Positions 31,801-40,349 are shown, counted from the stretch's first letter. The stretch is 64,000 nucleotides of DNA from Streptococcus oralis (GCA_905370255.1 CAJPKC010000001.1:61825-125824), one strand, 5' to 3'. Program-made: numbers and translations. Notes: generated by a model not told the origin, from the sequence alone.

Positions 31801-34800
31801 TTCACCAATTGTTTTGTTTGTTTTTAGTGATTTATAAATGATGTGTGCGTCATTATATTTAAGTCCATCGGTTCTGTTTTTAAAATAGGATAAACAGTCC
31901 ATGACGGATTCGTATTGTTCAACTAATTCGTCGTCTTTGTATACGTTGATTGGCATTTTTCGTTTATCTGTGATTTCGCCCGATTTGAATCGTTTGATGC
32001 GTGTTTCACTGATTTTTTTGCGCGTTTCATCGGTCATTGGATGACGACGATGTCGTTCTTTGGCTGATTCTGACATTTTTTTACGTGTTTCACTTGTATG
32101 TTTTTTACCTAGAAAACTTTTTGAAACTTCACGATGAGCTTCTTGTTCTTCTTTAGTTTTCTTTTTAAACCAACCAGAACTACCTTCTCCACCATTTGTG
32201 AGATTCGTTAATTGTACACCTTTTTTAGTATAAGCGTCGATTAATTGTTTCTCGAGTGTAAAAGCATCATTTTCTGACAAATTAGTTTTGTATAGCCTTA
32301 CTTTACATTTATATTTTGCAATGGTTCGTTTGAAATAGATATTTCGTGATTTTTCTGTTTGCATGTATCGATTATCCATGCCTTTTCCAATATAAAAAGC
32401 GATCCATCGATTGTTTTTGAATTTGTACCAAATATAAACGTAAAACTGATTCATATAGATTTTCCTTTATACGGCTTCCCACAGGATTGTACAGTGTAGT
32501 TCCCCTGTTAGCCTAATTATTAGTTGTCATTTCCTACAATTCCTTGTCGGTAATTAGACACCGGTTGTTAACCGTTCACATAGTTATTCGAAAGAGGTCG
32601 CCCTCTTAAGCCCCAATTACTTTAGGGTAGAGTTTCTTAGATGAACATTCCAGACTTAGTTTGTATAAGTCATAGTTTGGTGATGTTGGATCACCATTGA
32701 TTTCGCTTCGATACATGAAGACGAGTTTAGGGAAGACGTCGCGGTTGTCTGGTGACATGCGGTCTTCTAAGATGGCGCGTGTGATTTCACGTCCCCATTT
32801 ACTTGTATCCATACCGAAGCTGATGGTAGTAAACATGCTACCCTTTATTTTCATAAAGGCATAGACTATATCTTAGGTACGATGACCTGAGCGCTTCCAT
32901 TTAAGGGGTTCTCACCCACTGCGTATCAATAGCAGCCGTACTTCTATTGTGGACTTTCACCACCCACTACGGGAATAGTCGTTACACGTTCTCTTATTGG
33001 ATTTTAAGAGCTTCGCACGGGATTACCTCTGACCATTTCTGGTTGTAGGTTCTCTTATCAGCATATTCGTCCTCGGTTGAGGTTACATTTTTATCTTATT
33101 TTTGCTTTGCCCGTTAGCCTTCTTTCGAAGACACCCTTGATAGGTTCACTTTCGTTGGCCCCTTACTTAAGGCGTTTGGCCCAAGGCATTCTGCGTTTGC
33201 GCCAATTCATAGGTGTAACTTTGCACACCTTGTTTGATTTCTTTGAGTGTTTTATCGGTTGCATAACGTTCAGCATCAGCGATACCGTATTCTTTAGCAT
33301 CGTTTAAATAATGCTGATATGATTTTTCAGCATACGGTGCTAAGGTGCTGTCAATATGGTTGACAGTGAAACCCAATAATGTTCCTAATAGAGCGTCAAT
33401 CTATTAGCGTGAGCGAATCACGGCTTATCCTTTCGGACAAGTTCAGATTAAATCTTCATCCTATATGTTATAGGAGCTACATTTTTCTTCCGTCAGTGAC
33501 TTACGGATTTACTCTCCCTCAAGGAGATAATCGTTGGGGGTGTGCCGTGGATTTCTCTTTAGGTCACGTCCCTGCTAAATGTCCATTGTTTACGAGGGTT
33601 AGCACCACATGTGTGGCTTTTATTTCAGCATACCTCATTCTCAATGCTTTTTTCCGTCTTTCGACAACCGTTCAGCTTAGCGTTTCCACTGACTGTTTAG
33701 GTGATTGAGACTTTAGGGTGTTGCAAGCATTAAATGTAGGAGCACGCACTCATTACTGAATACGCGGGTCGTTTCTTACCAAATTGGTTCCCAGATGCAG
33801 CGATTGTTACGCTTGATAAAATATCAAAGGCTGATGACACGTGTTTTGGTTCATGTGTCGTTTTGTTGTTGATTCGGAAGGCATAGAACCCGTCTTCGTG
33901 TTCTTTATCCTTCATCAAGTGTTCTAAATCAAAGAGGTCACAGTTGAATGTATCTTTGTAGAGGTCCCCCAAATCCGCTGGGGTGTGAGCTGACTATATC
34001 ATCATCCTAGTCGTTACGTAGGATGCCGCATTTTGGCTATTACACGATTTACCTTGCCCTAATATCAGGCAAGCACGAACCTGTTTGTTTCACCAGGGGC
34101 TACTCTACTCGGTTATTCTCTATGAACCAATTATTCATAGATATCCTTTCGATAGTCGATTAACGTTTATGAAATATCATAAGTCGCACAGGATTCTTTC
34201 GTTCCCTGTTAGCCGTTCCTTTCATTATCATTTCCTATAATTACTTATGTCGTAGGAACGACACCCCTTCAGCCTTTCGGCACGGGTTAACGCGGTTTTT
34301 CCATAGTTCGTTGCCGAACTAGGCCACAATCTGTTCATGGATATAAATGTATCCTTCTTCGTGAGCCTTCAACCATTCAGGGTTCAAGACATGACGCATG
34401 AGTTTCTTCATGGTCATTTCGTTGATGAGTGCTGATTTGGTCGAAATCACTTGCGAATCTTTGTTGGCATTTTCGTTGTATGAACCGAAGCGTAAGCCTT
34501 CCGCCTCATTTTGTAATTCATGAAATGCGGTCGCTCGGTCACGTTGAGCTTGCCAGTAACGTTTATAGGCTGTATAGGTTGGCAAATCAACCTTTTTCAA
34601 GCCTCCCATGACAAAGCGATGGAGATCGCTGGTTGCAACAGTATCATGGTATTTAGATGTATCGAGCCAGTGAGCCACTTCAGACAAAACATCGTGCAAT
34701 TGTTGGTCGGTCAATTCCTTGCCGATTGATTTTGCAGCCTTTTGACAGGCATCTTCGATGTATTTGGCGTTGAAGTCGGACACAATTCCGGTCTTCGATA

Positions 34801-35110
34801 CAACTTTCAATCGATTGAGGTCAGAAACCTTCAATGATTGTTTTTGCTTATGATAGTCTTCGTAAGCTTTTGCTACATCAGCATTGACTTTGCGAGCCGC
34901 TTCAATAGCGGTAAAGTGCAAGTCTTGCGGAAGAAGAACGGATTGAGCTTCAATGTGTTTGTACACTTCGTTCTCAATTTGTTTGAGTTCATCATCCGTG
35001 AGTGTGTAGTGGATGTCTGATGCGGCCGCTTGTAAAGCTGTCAATAGTTTTGTCATTCGAAACGGTTCTACACGACCGTCTTTCTTGACGACTTCAATAT
35101 TTGTTAGCAT
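28863..35110 (-). CDS. nrdD: anaerobic ribonucleoside-triphosphate reductase, interrupted by seven group I introns
   Basis: Class III reductase making dNTPs without oxygen. Exons inferred from family conservation and the rule that the 5' exon ends in T and the intron ends in G: 35110-34337, 33975-33778, 33373-33170, 32833-32624, 31626-31534, 31201-30709, 30426-30413, 29381-28863. Joined, they give 834 residues and restore motifs across each junction: IYIH/DLGD, NQFG/GFTV, GQTP/FTTISFG, KKLYP/DYLSF, APMG/CRAHLSP and YAL/YSTP/AESL. Two ATP-cone domains occupy the first 200 residues. The end has a CxxC...CxxC zinc site and the RVCGYL glycyl-radical loop. Strong GGAG site at 35110. Exact junctions are my reconstruction. 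Confidence 0.88.
29382..30412 (-). ncRNA. nrdD group I intron 7, with HNH endonuclease ORF
   Basis: About 1,031 nt. Carries the core GGTGTCG...GGAAATGACGACTAAC...CGGCTAACCGGGG shared with introns 1 and 4, and GATGATATAGTC near its 3' end (about 29424-29435), followed by a CCCTC/GAGGG P9-like stem. It ends before GCGGAGTC (AESL). Confidence 0.85.
29511..30260 (-). CDS. HNH homing endonuclease in nrdD intron 7
   Basis: 249 residues from the ATG at 30260 (MIKLPKT); an upstream in-frame ATG at 30320 lies in the ribozyme core and is less likely. The NUMOD4-like WVDIDGTVYIK is followed by an HNH core (YVHRLVATVFLPNP, VGHKNNIKTDNRVSNLYW), then two NUMOD1-type helices (ALKYTGYTKNTI, ASQKTGYSKRTI) that bind DNA. 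It would cut intronless nrdD alleles and spread the intron. Confidence 0.9.
   Translation of the reverse strand: MIKLPKTAKPIPNATNHWVDIDGTVYIKETQLQKKHVSIHNYAQVYIKYNNGPKMEYVHRLVATVFLPNPNNYPMVGHKNNIKTDNRVSNLYWTTFSENVQKAYDDKLQYGTTSNVSGFNEKIPVELYETITNKYIRTFDSIADALKYTGYTKNTILKQLAGNGQPTRKPYYLKKPNDNQHKPPTIVGMYDRDTDQLLGLYLNAVDASQKTGYSKRTIAQQLKINQKPIYGKSYNLKQIPVYFLKYNHK
30413..30426 (-). other. 14-nt nrdD micro-exon
   Basis: Minus strand TGTATTCAACGCCT. With the T that ends exon 6 it encodes Leu-Tyr-Ser-Thr-Pro, the conserved LY(S/G)TP of NrdD that otherwise would be missing. It lies between introns 6 and 7. Confidence 0.7.
30427..30708 (-). ncRNA. nrdD group I intron 6
   Basis: About 282 nt, no ORF. 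Shares TGAGGTACGCTGAAATAAAAG and GTGCTAACCCTTATAAA-type core segments with intron 2, so the two form a separate subgroup. P9-like CCTTATA/TATAAGG near its end. Confidence 0.8.
31202..31533 (-). ncRNA. nrdD group I intron 5
   Basis: About 332 nt. GCTAACGG core, ACCGTGGGAAGCT segment and GATGATCTAGTCAG near the end. It holds a perfect 26-bp tandem duplication (31289-31314 and 31315-31340). No ORF. Exon junction restores APMG/CRAHLSP. Confidence 0.78.
31627..32623 (-). ncRNA. nrdD group I intron 4, with GIY-YIG endonuclease ORF
   Basis: About 997 nt. The core GGTGTC...GTAGGAAATGACAACTAA...GGCTAACAGGGG matches introns 1 and 7, and GATGATATAGTCAG lies at the 3' side. Junction restores KKLYP/DYLSF. 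Confidence 0.84.
31717..32454 (-). CDS. GIY-YIG homing endonuclease in nrdD intron 4
   Basis: 245 residues with an AAAGGAAAATCT site. N-terminal GIY-YIG nuclease (FYVYIWY...FYIGKG, LEKQLIDAY, LTNGGEG). NUMOD3 DNA-binding repeats follow (LGKKHTSETRKKMSESAKE, MTDETRKKISET) and a C-terminal NUMOD-like helical part. It would promote homing of its intron into nrdD genes lacking it. Confidence 0.92.
   Translation of the reverse strand: MNQFYVYIWYKFKNNRWIAFYIGKGMDNRYMQTEKSRNIYFKRTIAKYKCKVRLYKTNLSENDAFTLEKQLIDAYTKKGVQLTNLTNGGEGSSGWFKKKTKEEQEAHREVSKSFLGKKHTSETRKKMSESAKERHRRHPMTDETRKKISETRIKRFKSGEITDKRKMPINVYKDDELVEQYESVMDCLSYFKNRTDGLKYNDAHIIYKSLKTNKTIGELRPNTPKIQLKPYRFQYAEPQSTIESE
32834..33169 (-). 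ncRNA. nrdD group I intron 3
   Basis: About 336 nt. AAGGGTGTC...GGCTAACGGGC core, GTAATCCCGTGCGAAGC and AAGATATAGTCTATG near the end. No ORF. Junction restores GQTP/FTTISFG, a well-conserved NrdD block. Confidence 0.8.
33374..33777 (-). ncRNA. nrdD group I intron 2
   Basis: About 404 nt. Shares TGAGGTATGCTGAAATAAAAG and GTGCTAACCCTCGTAAA segments with intron 6. No ORF. Junction restores NQFG/GFTV. Confidence 0.8.
33976..34336 (-). ncRNA. nrdD group I intron 1
   Basis: About 361 nt. GGTGTCGTTCC...GGAAATGATAATG...CGGCTAACAGGG core and GATGATATAGTCAG near the 3' end. No ORF. Junction restores IYIH/DLGDLYKDTFNCD. Confidence 0.82.
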
Positions 35111-35231
35111 ATAGCCAACTCCTTTCCTTATCGCCGGATACGAGTTGTCCGTGCGAGTAATAGCTGTTTATGTGCGTGGGATCACATAAACAATGACCGG
35201 AGTTTCGCAACGTTCGGTCTACTATATTGTA
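35111..35231 (-). promoter_or_regulatory. nrdD leader with -10 box and three hairpins
   Basis: A TACAAT (35231-35226) overlaps the end of cas3; its -35 is weak. The leader then folds as GACCG/CGGTC, GTTTATGTG/CACATAAAC (35166-35191) and CGGAC/GTCCG-type pairings before AAGGAG. No NrdR box was recognised. A regulatory leader is possible. Confidence 0.5.
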
Positions 35232-37537
35232 CCACAATTTACGACATTTTTGGTAAGAAAATCGTAATGATTTTTTGGCAGAATATAAATTTCACCGTAA
35301 ACTTGGCAGTTATCTAGGAGTTTATCGTCAGGGAACACATTTATCGTGTATCGTTGTAGTTCTTTTAAGAGATGTTTCATGTGAAACATTTCGGATGGCG
35401 TTTTTTCGACAATTTGTGAGAGATTTCGTAATTGATCTAGTAACACGTCATTTTTATAGGTTACGAAGACGGTTACTGTATTGTCATCGATTAAGTTCAT
35501 CTCTCTGCCTGCTGTTTTGAAGGCTTGTGTGAGAGCACCGCGTTCGACAGCGTGATAGGTATTTCGGCTGAGATAATCGAGAACGGATTCGCCTGGGTTT
35601 CTCAGCGCGAAGTTCATGTTGTGAGCATTGTTTGCGAAGTAATATTGATAGAAGTCGTTATTGAGGCTTGTTAAGTCAACTACTTGCGGTTGCTGTGCAA
35701 GAACCTTGGTCGCGGCTTGCTTTTTCGATTTAATGTCCGCGAGATGCGTAATGTTTTCGTCAGCGGATCCTAAATTGAAAATCGTCATGTGACCTCGCGT
35801 GCGAAGTCCTTCACGATTACAGCGACCGTTTGCTTGCACGAGTGAATCGAGTCCGGCGTATGATCGAAATACGTATTCGAAGTCAACGTCAACGCCCGCT
35901 TCAATGAGCTGTGTGCTAATACAAATTATCGGCTCATTTTGTGCGAGACACTCTTTAATCTCTTTTAAGAGGTCTAGCCTATGTTGTGCACACATGTTCG
36001 TTGATAAGTAAAACAGTTTGCGATTTGTCTTTTGCGAAATCAAATCATAGAGATTTGCAACCGTTTTCTTTGTGTTCACGATTGCGAGAACGGATCCGGT
36101 TTTGCTTACGATTGCGTTTGCGATTTCTTTTAAGTTGGCGTTTGAGTCATCGCTTTTGAATTTCGTGATAGAAGTGCGCTCAAATGATTTTCGTTCAAGA
36201 TCTGTCATAGTTACGAGATCGGGGTGCTCCCAATTGTGCCCGCCGTAGATCAACTTATGCGAAATATGCGGATCGTTATACAGGGGCTGTGTTGCTGTAC
36301 AGAGCACGAGGGTTGTTTTCATGACGTAAGCCATGAAGTTTGAAATCAAGTTAAAATTATGAGTAACACTAATAGGTAATGATTGAACTTCATCGAGCAC
36401 GATAATGCTATTGGTAAGATTTGCGAACCGTCTAACGTTTCCGGATCTTGTTTTAAAAAGGGTTTGAAAAAACTGAACCATAGTTGTTAGAACGATTTGG
36501 TCGTCCCAGCTATCTGTACAGTATCTGCCCAGAACACTATCATCGATGATGGCATTAGAGTGGTGTTCTGTTAAGCCACTATCACCAACAGTGCGCCGAA
36601 TTTCTGCCGCGTTTTGCTCTAGAATAGACAAGAATGGAGCGACATAAAGAAATCGGCTTTTGTTTTGATAGACCATTTGGTGAAAAGCATATCGCATAGA
36701 GAGATTTGTTTTACCCGCACCTGTCGGTAAATCTAGACGATAAATCCCGGCAGTATCAAGGGCGCCACGGCTCTTGATAGTGTTTGCTAACAGTGTCCGT
36801 GTTTGGTTGAGTGCCGTTGTTGGATTTGCAAATTGACTGTATTTAGCTTCGATAGAGAACAGATAATGATGGTTCAATACTGTTTTTTCTGCAAGTGTAC
36901 GTGGCCGTAATTCTTGACGGTAGGCGTTGATTGTGTCCAAAATATCAGCGTTCTTAAGAAAGCCTAAATATAAGCGAACAAAAGCGCCTTGATAGAATTT
37001 TTCTTCCGTTTCATCTTTTGGGTGAAGCTTTTTCATTGCCTCTTGATAATTCAGATAAGCTTTTTCTATCAAGTCTTTTAGGTCACGATATCCGTATTGA
37101 GGTAATTCGCGCTCGAGTTCGTGTGCGAAACTCGTGACAGTGGCGTAATCGTAGCCTTCTTTTAGGTCCATTCGTGCAAATAATTTGTTAGTGTGGATCA
37201 CTTCAGGTTCGTATACGTCAAACATACCGTGGTGGGCTGCAATTACGTATGCGATTGTGTCTGTGAAGACATCGTAACCATGGACTTGCATGATGTTCGT
37301 GAAAGTGTATCGCGCGCCAGCGTACGAGTGGTCCACATGCGTGTCTGGGTCAGTGGTTAGTTTTTGTTGGAATAGGGGGTCGGCTTTACCGATGTCGTGA
37401 AAGAGACCAAGCAAAAAGAGCACGTCACCCTGTCTTATTTCGCATGCAGATTCGCGTGCGAGACTCGCCGTGTTGTATGCGTGATCTCGCAAAAGTTGTT
37501 CGTTTGCGCCGTCTTTATGGGCAAGTGTGACGTGCAT
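35222..37537 (-). CDS. cas3: Cas3 helicase-nuclease (type I-C like), without Cascade genes
   Basis: In type I CRISPR systems Cas3 unwinds and degrades target DNA marked by Cascade. Here it is complete at 771 residues. HD nuclease: His19, His47-Asp48 (LFHDIGKADPLFQ), His70 and His102-His103. SF2 helicase: GAGKT at 273-277, DEVQ at 382-385, TAT in LVLCTATQP, and QANGRCNREG near 565. All catalytic residues are intact. No cas5, cas7, cas8, cas1 or cas2 is present in the window; neighbours are nrdD and small unknown genes. Start has AGAAAGGA. It may serve with host Cascade, compete with host Cas3, or act alone. Confidence 0.93.
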   Translation of the reverse strand: MHVTLAHKDGANEQLLRDHAYNTASLARESACEIRQGDVLFLLGLFHDIGKADPLFQQKLTTDPDTHVDHSYAGARYTFTNIMQVHGYDVFTDTIAYVIAAHHGMFDVYEPEVIHTNKLFARMDLKEGYDYATVTSFAHELERELPQYGYRDLKDLIEKAYLNYQEAMKKLHPKDETEEKFYQGAFVRLYLGFLKNADILDTINAYRQELRPRTLAEKTVLNHHYLFSIEAKYSQFANPTTALNQTRTLLANTIKSRGALDTAGIYRLDLPTGAGKTNLSMRYAFHQMVYQNKSRFLYVAPFLSILEQNAAEIRRTVGDSGLTEHHSNAIIDDSVLGRYCTDSWDDQIVLTTMVQFFQTLFKTRSGNVRRFANLTNSIIVLDEVQSLPISVTHNFNLISNFMAYVMKTTLVLCTATQPLYNDPHISHKLIYGGHNWEHPDLVTMTDLERKSFERTSITKFKSDDSNANLKEIANAIVSKTGSVLAIVNTKKTVANLYDLISQKTNRKLFYLSTNMCAQHRLDLLKEIKECLAQNEPIICISTQLIEAGVDVDFEYVFRSYAGLDSLVQANGRCNREGLRTRGHMTIFNLGSADENITHLADIKSKKQAATKVLAQQPQVVDLTSLNNDFYQYYFANNAHNMNFALRNPGESVLDYLSRNTYHAVERGALTQAFKTAGREMNLIDDNTVTVFVTYKNDVLLDQLRNLSQIVEKTPSEMFHMKHLLKELQRYTINVFPDDKLLDNCQVYGEIYILPKNHYDFLTKNVVNCGTI

Positions 37538-37552
37538 TCTTGTTAGTCCTTT

Positions 37553-37864
37553 CTATACAATATATCCGAAGCGTTTGTCTAATTCATCAGTTAAATGATC
37601 AATAAATTGACGTTGAGTCATGGTTGGAAATTCGTTTAGGTGTGTGAAGAGATAATCAATGATTTCAGCGATGTTATGGGTTTTGACATCATAATCTTGA
37701 CGTTCATATAGATAACTATCGCCATTTCCGAAAGTGATTTCAACAGAAACAAAGCCTGGTTCCCAATCGCCACCGCATGTAGGGCATGTGGATTCAACAT
37801 ATTCTTCGTCTTGTTCTTTTGGATTAATGGTTTCAACCGTTGTGTCTTTTAGTGAAAATAGCAT
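37553..37864 (-). CDS. 103-residue hypothetical protein with CPTC motif
   Basis: Acidic protein with one CPTCGGDW knuckle near residue 30 and a beta-rich middle. AAGGAAT site before the ATG. Starts 4 nt after the next gene upstream and ends 15 nt before cas3, so it is in the cas3 transcript. No family recognised. Confidence 0.75.
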   Translation of the reverse strand: MLFSLKDTTVETINPKEQDEEYVESTCPTCGGDWEPGFVSVEITFGNGDSYLYERQDYDVKTHNIAEIIDYLFTHLNEFPTMTQRQFIDHLTDELDKRFGYIV

Positions 37865-37868
37865 GGCG

Positions 37869-38132
37869 TTATTCCTTTTCTTCGATTTCGTTGGCTACAC
37901 GACGCAAATAGTTAGCAAGAGCATTCATTTTGTCTTTGTGAGTTCCGATAATTTGTTCTTCGTTATCGTCAGTGATTTCGTAGATATCTGTAGCCTTGTA
38001 CGCTTCGATAGCTTGGTCTAAAACAGAAACAATACTGTCGTATTCGGATGTGATGATATCCTCATAGGCGTCTCCGCCGAGACTTTCATCGTTGTCCCAG
38101 AGCATTTGTTCGATTTGTTCTTGTGGTGTCAT
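37869..38132 (-). CDS. 87-residue acidic helical hypothetical protein
   Basis: MTPQEQIEQMLWDNDESLGG..., net acidic, ending NEIEEKE. CTAGAAAGGA junction. Part of the cas3-proximal run. Acidic small proteins next to cas genes can be DNA mimics or anti-CRISPRs, but nothing specific supports that here. Confidence 0.72.
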   Translation of the reverse strand: MTPQEQIEQMLWDNDESLGGDAYEDIITSEYDSIVSVLDQAIEAYKATDIYEITDDNEEQIIGTHKDKMNALANYLRRVANEIEEKE

Positions 38133-38147
38133 TTTGAGGTTTCCTTT

Positions 38148-38519
38148 CTAGTATTGGTTCATGGTCATAAAATCATCGAACACGTCTGTTTTGAAGTGAT
38201 TTAAAATATTTGTCATAAATGAAATCAATTCTTGTTCTGATTTAACAGTTTTTGATAGTTTTAATTCCACATGATGGATAGACCAATTGGTGATTTTGTG
38301 TTTTTCGAGCCATTTGACGTCTTTGTTATTGAATTCTTTAAAGAAGAGAACTGTGGCTTCTACATATTGACTGTCAGTTTCACGATTATGATTTTGTTTA
38401 TAAAATTCAAAGAAGATAGTTCCTACGTGCATAACGAGTTGATCGTTGTATTGTTCAATACGACGTGTTTTTTGTGGCAGTTTCTCCGCGATGGCTTCTA
38501 GTTGTTCTTTTGGGAACAT
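38148..38519 (-). CDS. 123-residue hypothetical protein
   Basis: MFPKEQLEAIAEKLPQKTRR..., with a VMHVGTIFFEFYKQNH strand region and a C-terminal helix with NHFKTDVFDDF. TAGAAAGGA junction. Function unknown. Confidence 0.75.
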   Translation of the reverse strand: MFPKEQLEAIAEKLPQKTRRIEQYNDQLVMHVGTIFFEFYKQNHNRETDSQYVEATVLFFKEFNNKDVKWLEKHKITNWSIHHVELKLSKTVKSEQELISFMTNILNHFKTDVFDDFMTMNQY

Positions 38520-38533
38520 GATGCAATTCCTTT

Positions 38534-38935
38534 CTATTTGACTTTGTTTTCAACGCCGATAACTTGTTTTAATAAATCGATAACGGTATCTTGTTCAAGT
38601 AAGTGCGTTTGATATTCAATCATGAGAACGCTAACATTTTTCCCGTCAAAAACGATTCGTGTTTCGAGTGCTAATTTTTTCGGTTCGACTTCAATCGTAA
38701 ATAAATAAGCGTTATAGCCTGAGAATTGTGACGTTTCTTGTGGTTTTAATTTAATAAAACATTCGTTATCAAAACGTTGATAAGGGATGTTAGCGGTAAA
38801 TTTATTGGATAGCGCTTTTCGGAGCATGTCGAAGATTCTATCTTGTAATACGAATTCTTTGATAGCATTTGCAAGTTTTTCTGTTTGTTGCTCGCGTTGT
38901 GCGAGTGCGTCGAGTTGTTCGGCTAATGTTGCCAT
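38534..38935 (-). CDS. 133-residue hypothetical protein, LAEQLDAL family
   Basis: The start at 38935 follows AGAAAGGATATTAAT; a longer frame lacks a site. N-terminal coiled helix (LAEQLDALAQREQQTEKLAN) and C-terminal helix DTVIDLLKQVIGVE. The gene at 63309 has the same layout (LAEKIDELV... DDVIKVLKTTIGIDE), so they are probably distant paralogues. Confidence 0.75.
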   Translation of the reverse strand: MATLAEQLDALAQREQQTEKLANAIKEFVLQDRIFDMLRKALSNKFTANIPYQRFDNECFIKLKPQETSQFSGYNAYLFTIEVEPKKLALETRIVFDGKNVSVLMIEYQTHLLEQDTVIDLLKQVIGVENKVK

Positions 38936-38948
38936 ATTAATATCCTTT

Positions 38949-39377
38949 CTATTTAACAGTAATGATGATTTCTTTTGAATCACTGTTGTATGCGTCGCGC
39001 GTTTCATCGTGGTTTGCAACGTAGTCGACGATTTCGAAGACTGTTCGTTCGTTGCATTGTTCGAGAATGCTTGCTAATAATTTTTGAATGATCATGATTT
39101 GTTTGACGGTGATTGTGGATAGTACAAAGTCTTGCGGTAAATCGTCAATATTTGTACGAATATCTTGCTCGTAAGCCCCATAATCGTAGGCTTCAAAGTG
39201 TGTATCAGCGAGACGTTCCGGCCACGGTTGGTCTGTGAGTTGTTTAATGTCTTCTTTACAGTCCTGATAGAATAGTTCTGCCAAGAATGCAACGTTTTCG
39301 AGAACGAGTGGATCGTCTGTTTCAAGTGCTTGTTGAATGATTCCGGCTAGTTGTGGTGCTGTAAAAATGTAGGTCAT
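38949..39377 (-). CDS. 142-residue acidic hypothetical protein
   Basis: AAAAGGAG site. Helical, with DQPWPERLADTHFEAYDYG in the middle and EIIITVK at the end. It lies 33 nt downstream of a hairpin-T-run element. No domain recognised. Confidence 0.74.
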   Translation of the reverse strand: MTYIFTAPQLAGIIQQALETDDPLVLENVAFLAELFYQDCKEDIKQLTDQPWPERLADTHFEAYDYGAYEQDIRTNIDDLPQDFVLSTITVKQIMIIQKLLASILEQCNERTVFEIVDYVANHDETRDAYNSDSKEIIITVK

Positions 39378-39410
39378 GTGATTTCTCCTTTTTATAGAAT
39401 TAGTCAGAAT

Positions 39411-39440
39411 AGAAAACGAACCAGAGCTTGGCTCTGGTTC
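39411..39440 (-). terminator. hairpin with T run between phosphatase gene and 38949 gene
   Basis: Minus strand GAACCAGAGC-CAA-GCTCTGGTTC followed by GTTTTCT. It overlaps the stop of the gene at 39440 and lies 33 nt before the next start. It belongs to a set of similar hairpins with changed but paired stems. Confidence 0.75.
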
Positions 39441-40111
39441 TAATTCGTTAATCGTGCAAGGTTAATTCGGTCAGTCAACCCTAACATGTGTGAACGTGGA
39501 TATTCGGGACCGAGTGCGTCTCGTCGGAGTTGATGCTTTTCATAGTCGTCCATTTTGTAATGGAAACCGAAGAGGTTTTCGTCATCGTCAGCTTCTTGGT
39601 AGATTGGTTCTTGTAAGTTGCTCAATACTTTCCATTCGTCATCGAATTGTTGGAAGAACGTTTGAAAGTAAGTGTAGTTTCCGGAATGGATCCGACGCTC
39701 TATGTTTGAGGCGTCATTATTGACATAAAGTTCAAGACAGGCTCCTACAGCTTGTGAACGAGAAACACCTGCTTCACAATGTACGAGGATGTGATAACCG
39801 TGTTCTTTTGCAAAGTCGCCGATTTGTTTAATTTCATGAGCTTCTTTTTCAGAAAAGACGGGCAAATCAAGTCCTGTTTGTTCTTTGATTGGTATGTTTG
39901 GGTCGAGTTTGTCGGCTGCAAGGTCGATAAAGGGAACTCTAAAGACAGCTTTTAGATTTTTGATTGGACGGAAAATTACAGGGCAATCTTCTTCGTTACG
40001 GATGTCCGTAATGGAAACGATGATGTAGTCTTCTTTATTGAAGTCAAATGGTCCACCGTAATGAGCAGCTTCAAAGGCTTTTTCGGCGGAAAGTACTTTA
40101 ATTTTTGGCAT
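39440..40111 (-). CDS. dual-specificity/tyrosine phosphatase-like protein
   Basis: 223 residues from the ATG at 40111 (AAAGGAATAAGT upstream). The active site loop is HCEAGVSRSQ at 111-120, with nucleophile Cys112 and Arg118 in the CX5R motif. A candidate general acid lies in the FIDLAADKLD region. Similar small phosphatases occur in large phages and may act on phosphoproteins, nucleotides or RNA 5' ends. The substrate is not predictable. The last 60 residues are an acidic extension. Confidence 0.85.
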   Translation of the reverse strand: MPKIKVLSAEKAFEAAHYGGPFDFNKEDYIIVSITDIRNEEDCPVIFRPIKNLKAVFRVPFIDLAADKLDPNIPIKEQTGLDLPVFSEKEAHEIKQIGDFAKEHGYHILVHCEAGVSRSQAVGACLELYVNNDASNIERRIHSGNYTYFQTFFQQFDDEWKVLSNLQEPIYQEADDDENLFGFHYKMDDYEKHQLRRDALGPEYPRSHMLGLTDRINLARLTN

Positions 40112-40121
40112 ACTTATTCCT

Positions 40122-40322
40122 TTAATTGATATGAATTCGATAGTATGTGCGATCACATTCATTCCGACGATATTCGTGAATGATATGTGTTTCTGCGAGC
40201 TCGTCGTCAGTAATGCAAGGATTGTTACCCGTCAAGACGACTTGTGATTTTTGTGGATGGACGAGAGCGATGATGTCATCGCTGTGGAATTGTGTTTCTG
40301 TTAAAAATTGTTTAACGGTCAT
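40122..40322 (-). CDS. 66-residue hypothetical protein
   Basis: MTVKQFLTETQFHSDDIIAL..., with a conserved-looking ITDDELAETHIIHEY helix. Very strong AGGAGG site. Ends 10 nt before the phosphatase gene, so probably co-translated. Function unknown. Confidence 0.72.
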   Translation of the reverse strand: MTVKQFLTETQFHSDDIIALVHPQKSQVVLTGNNPCITDDELAETHIIHEYRRNECDRTYYRIHIN

Positions 40323-40349
40323 GTGCGTTACCTCCTAAAATTATCACTA

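Noticed and set aside
28863..35110. nrdD as a pseudogene broken by insertions
   Set aside because: All interruptions have group I intron cores and intron-compatible boundaries, and joining the exons restores conserved motifs without frameshifts.
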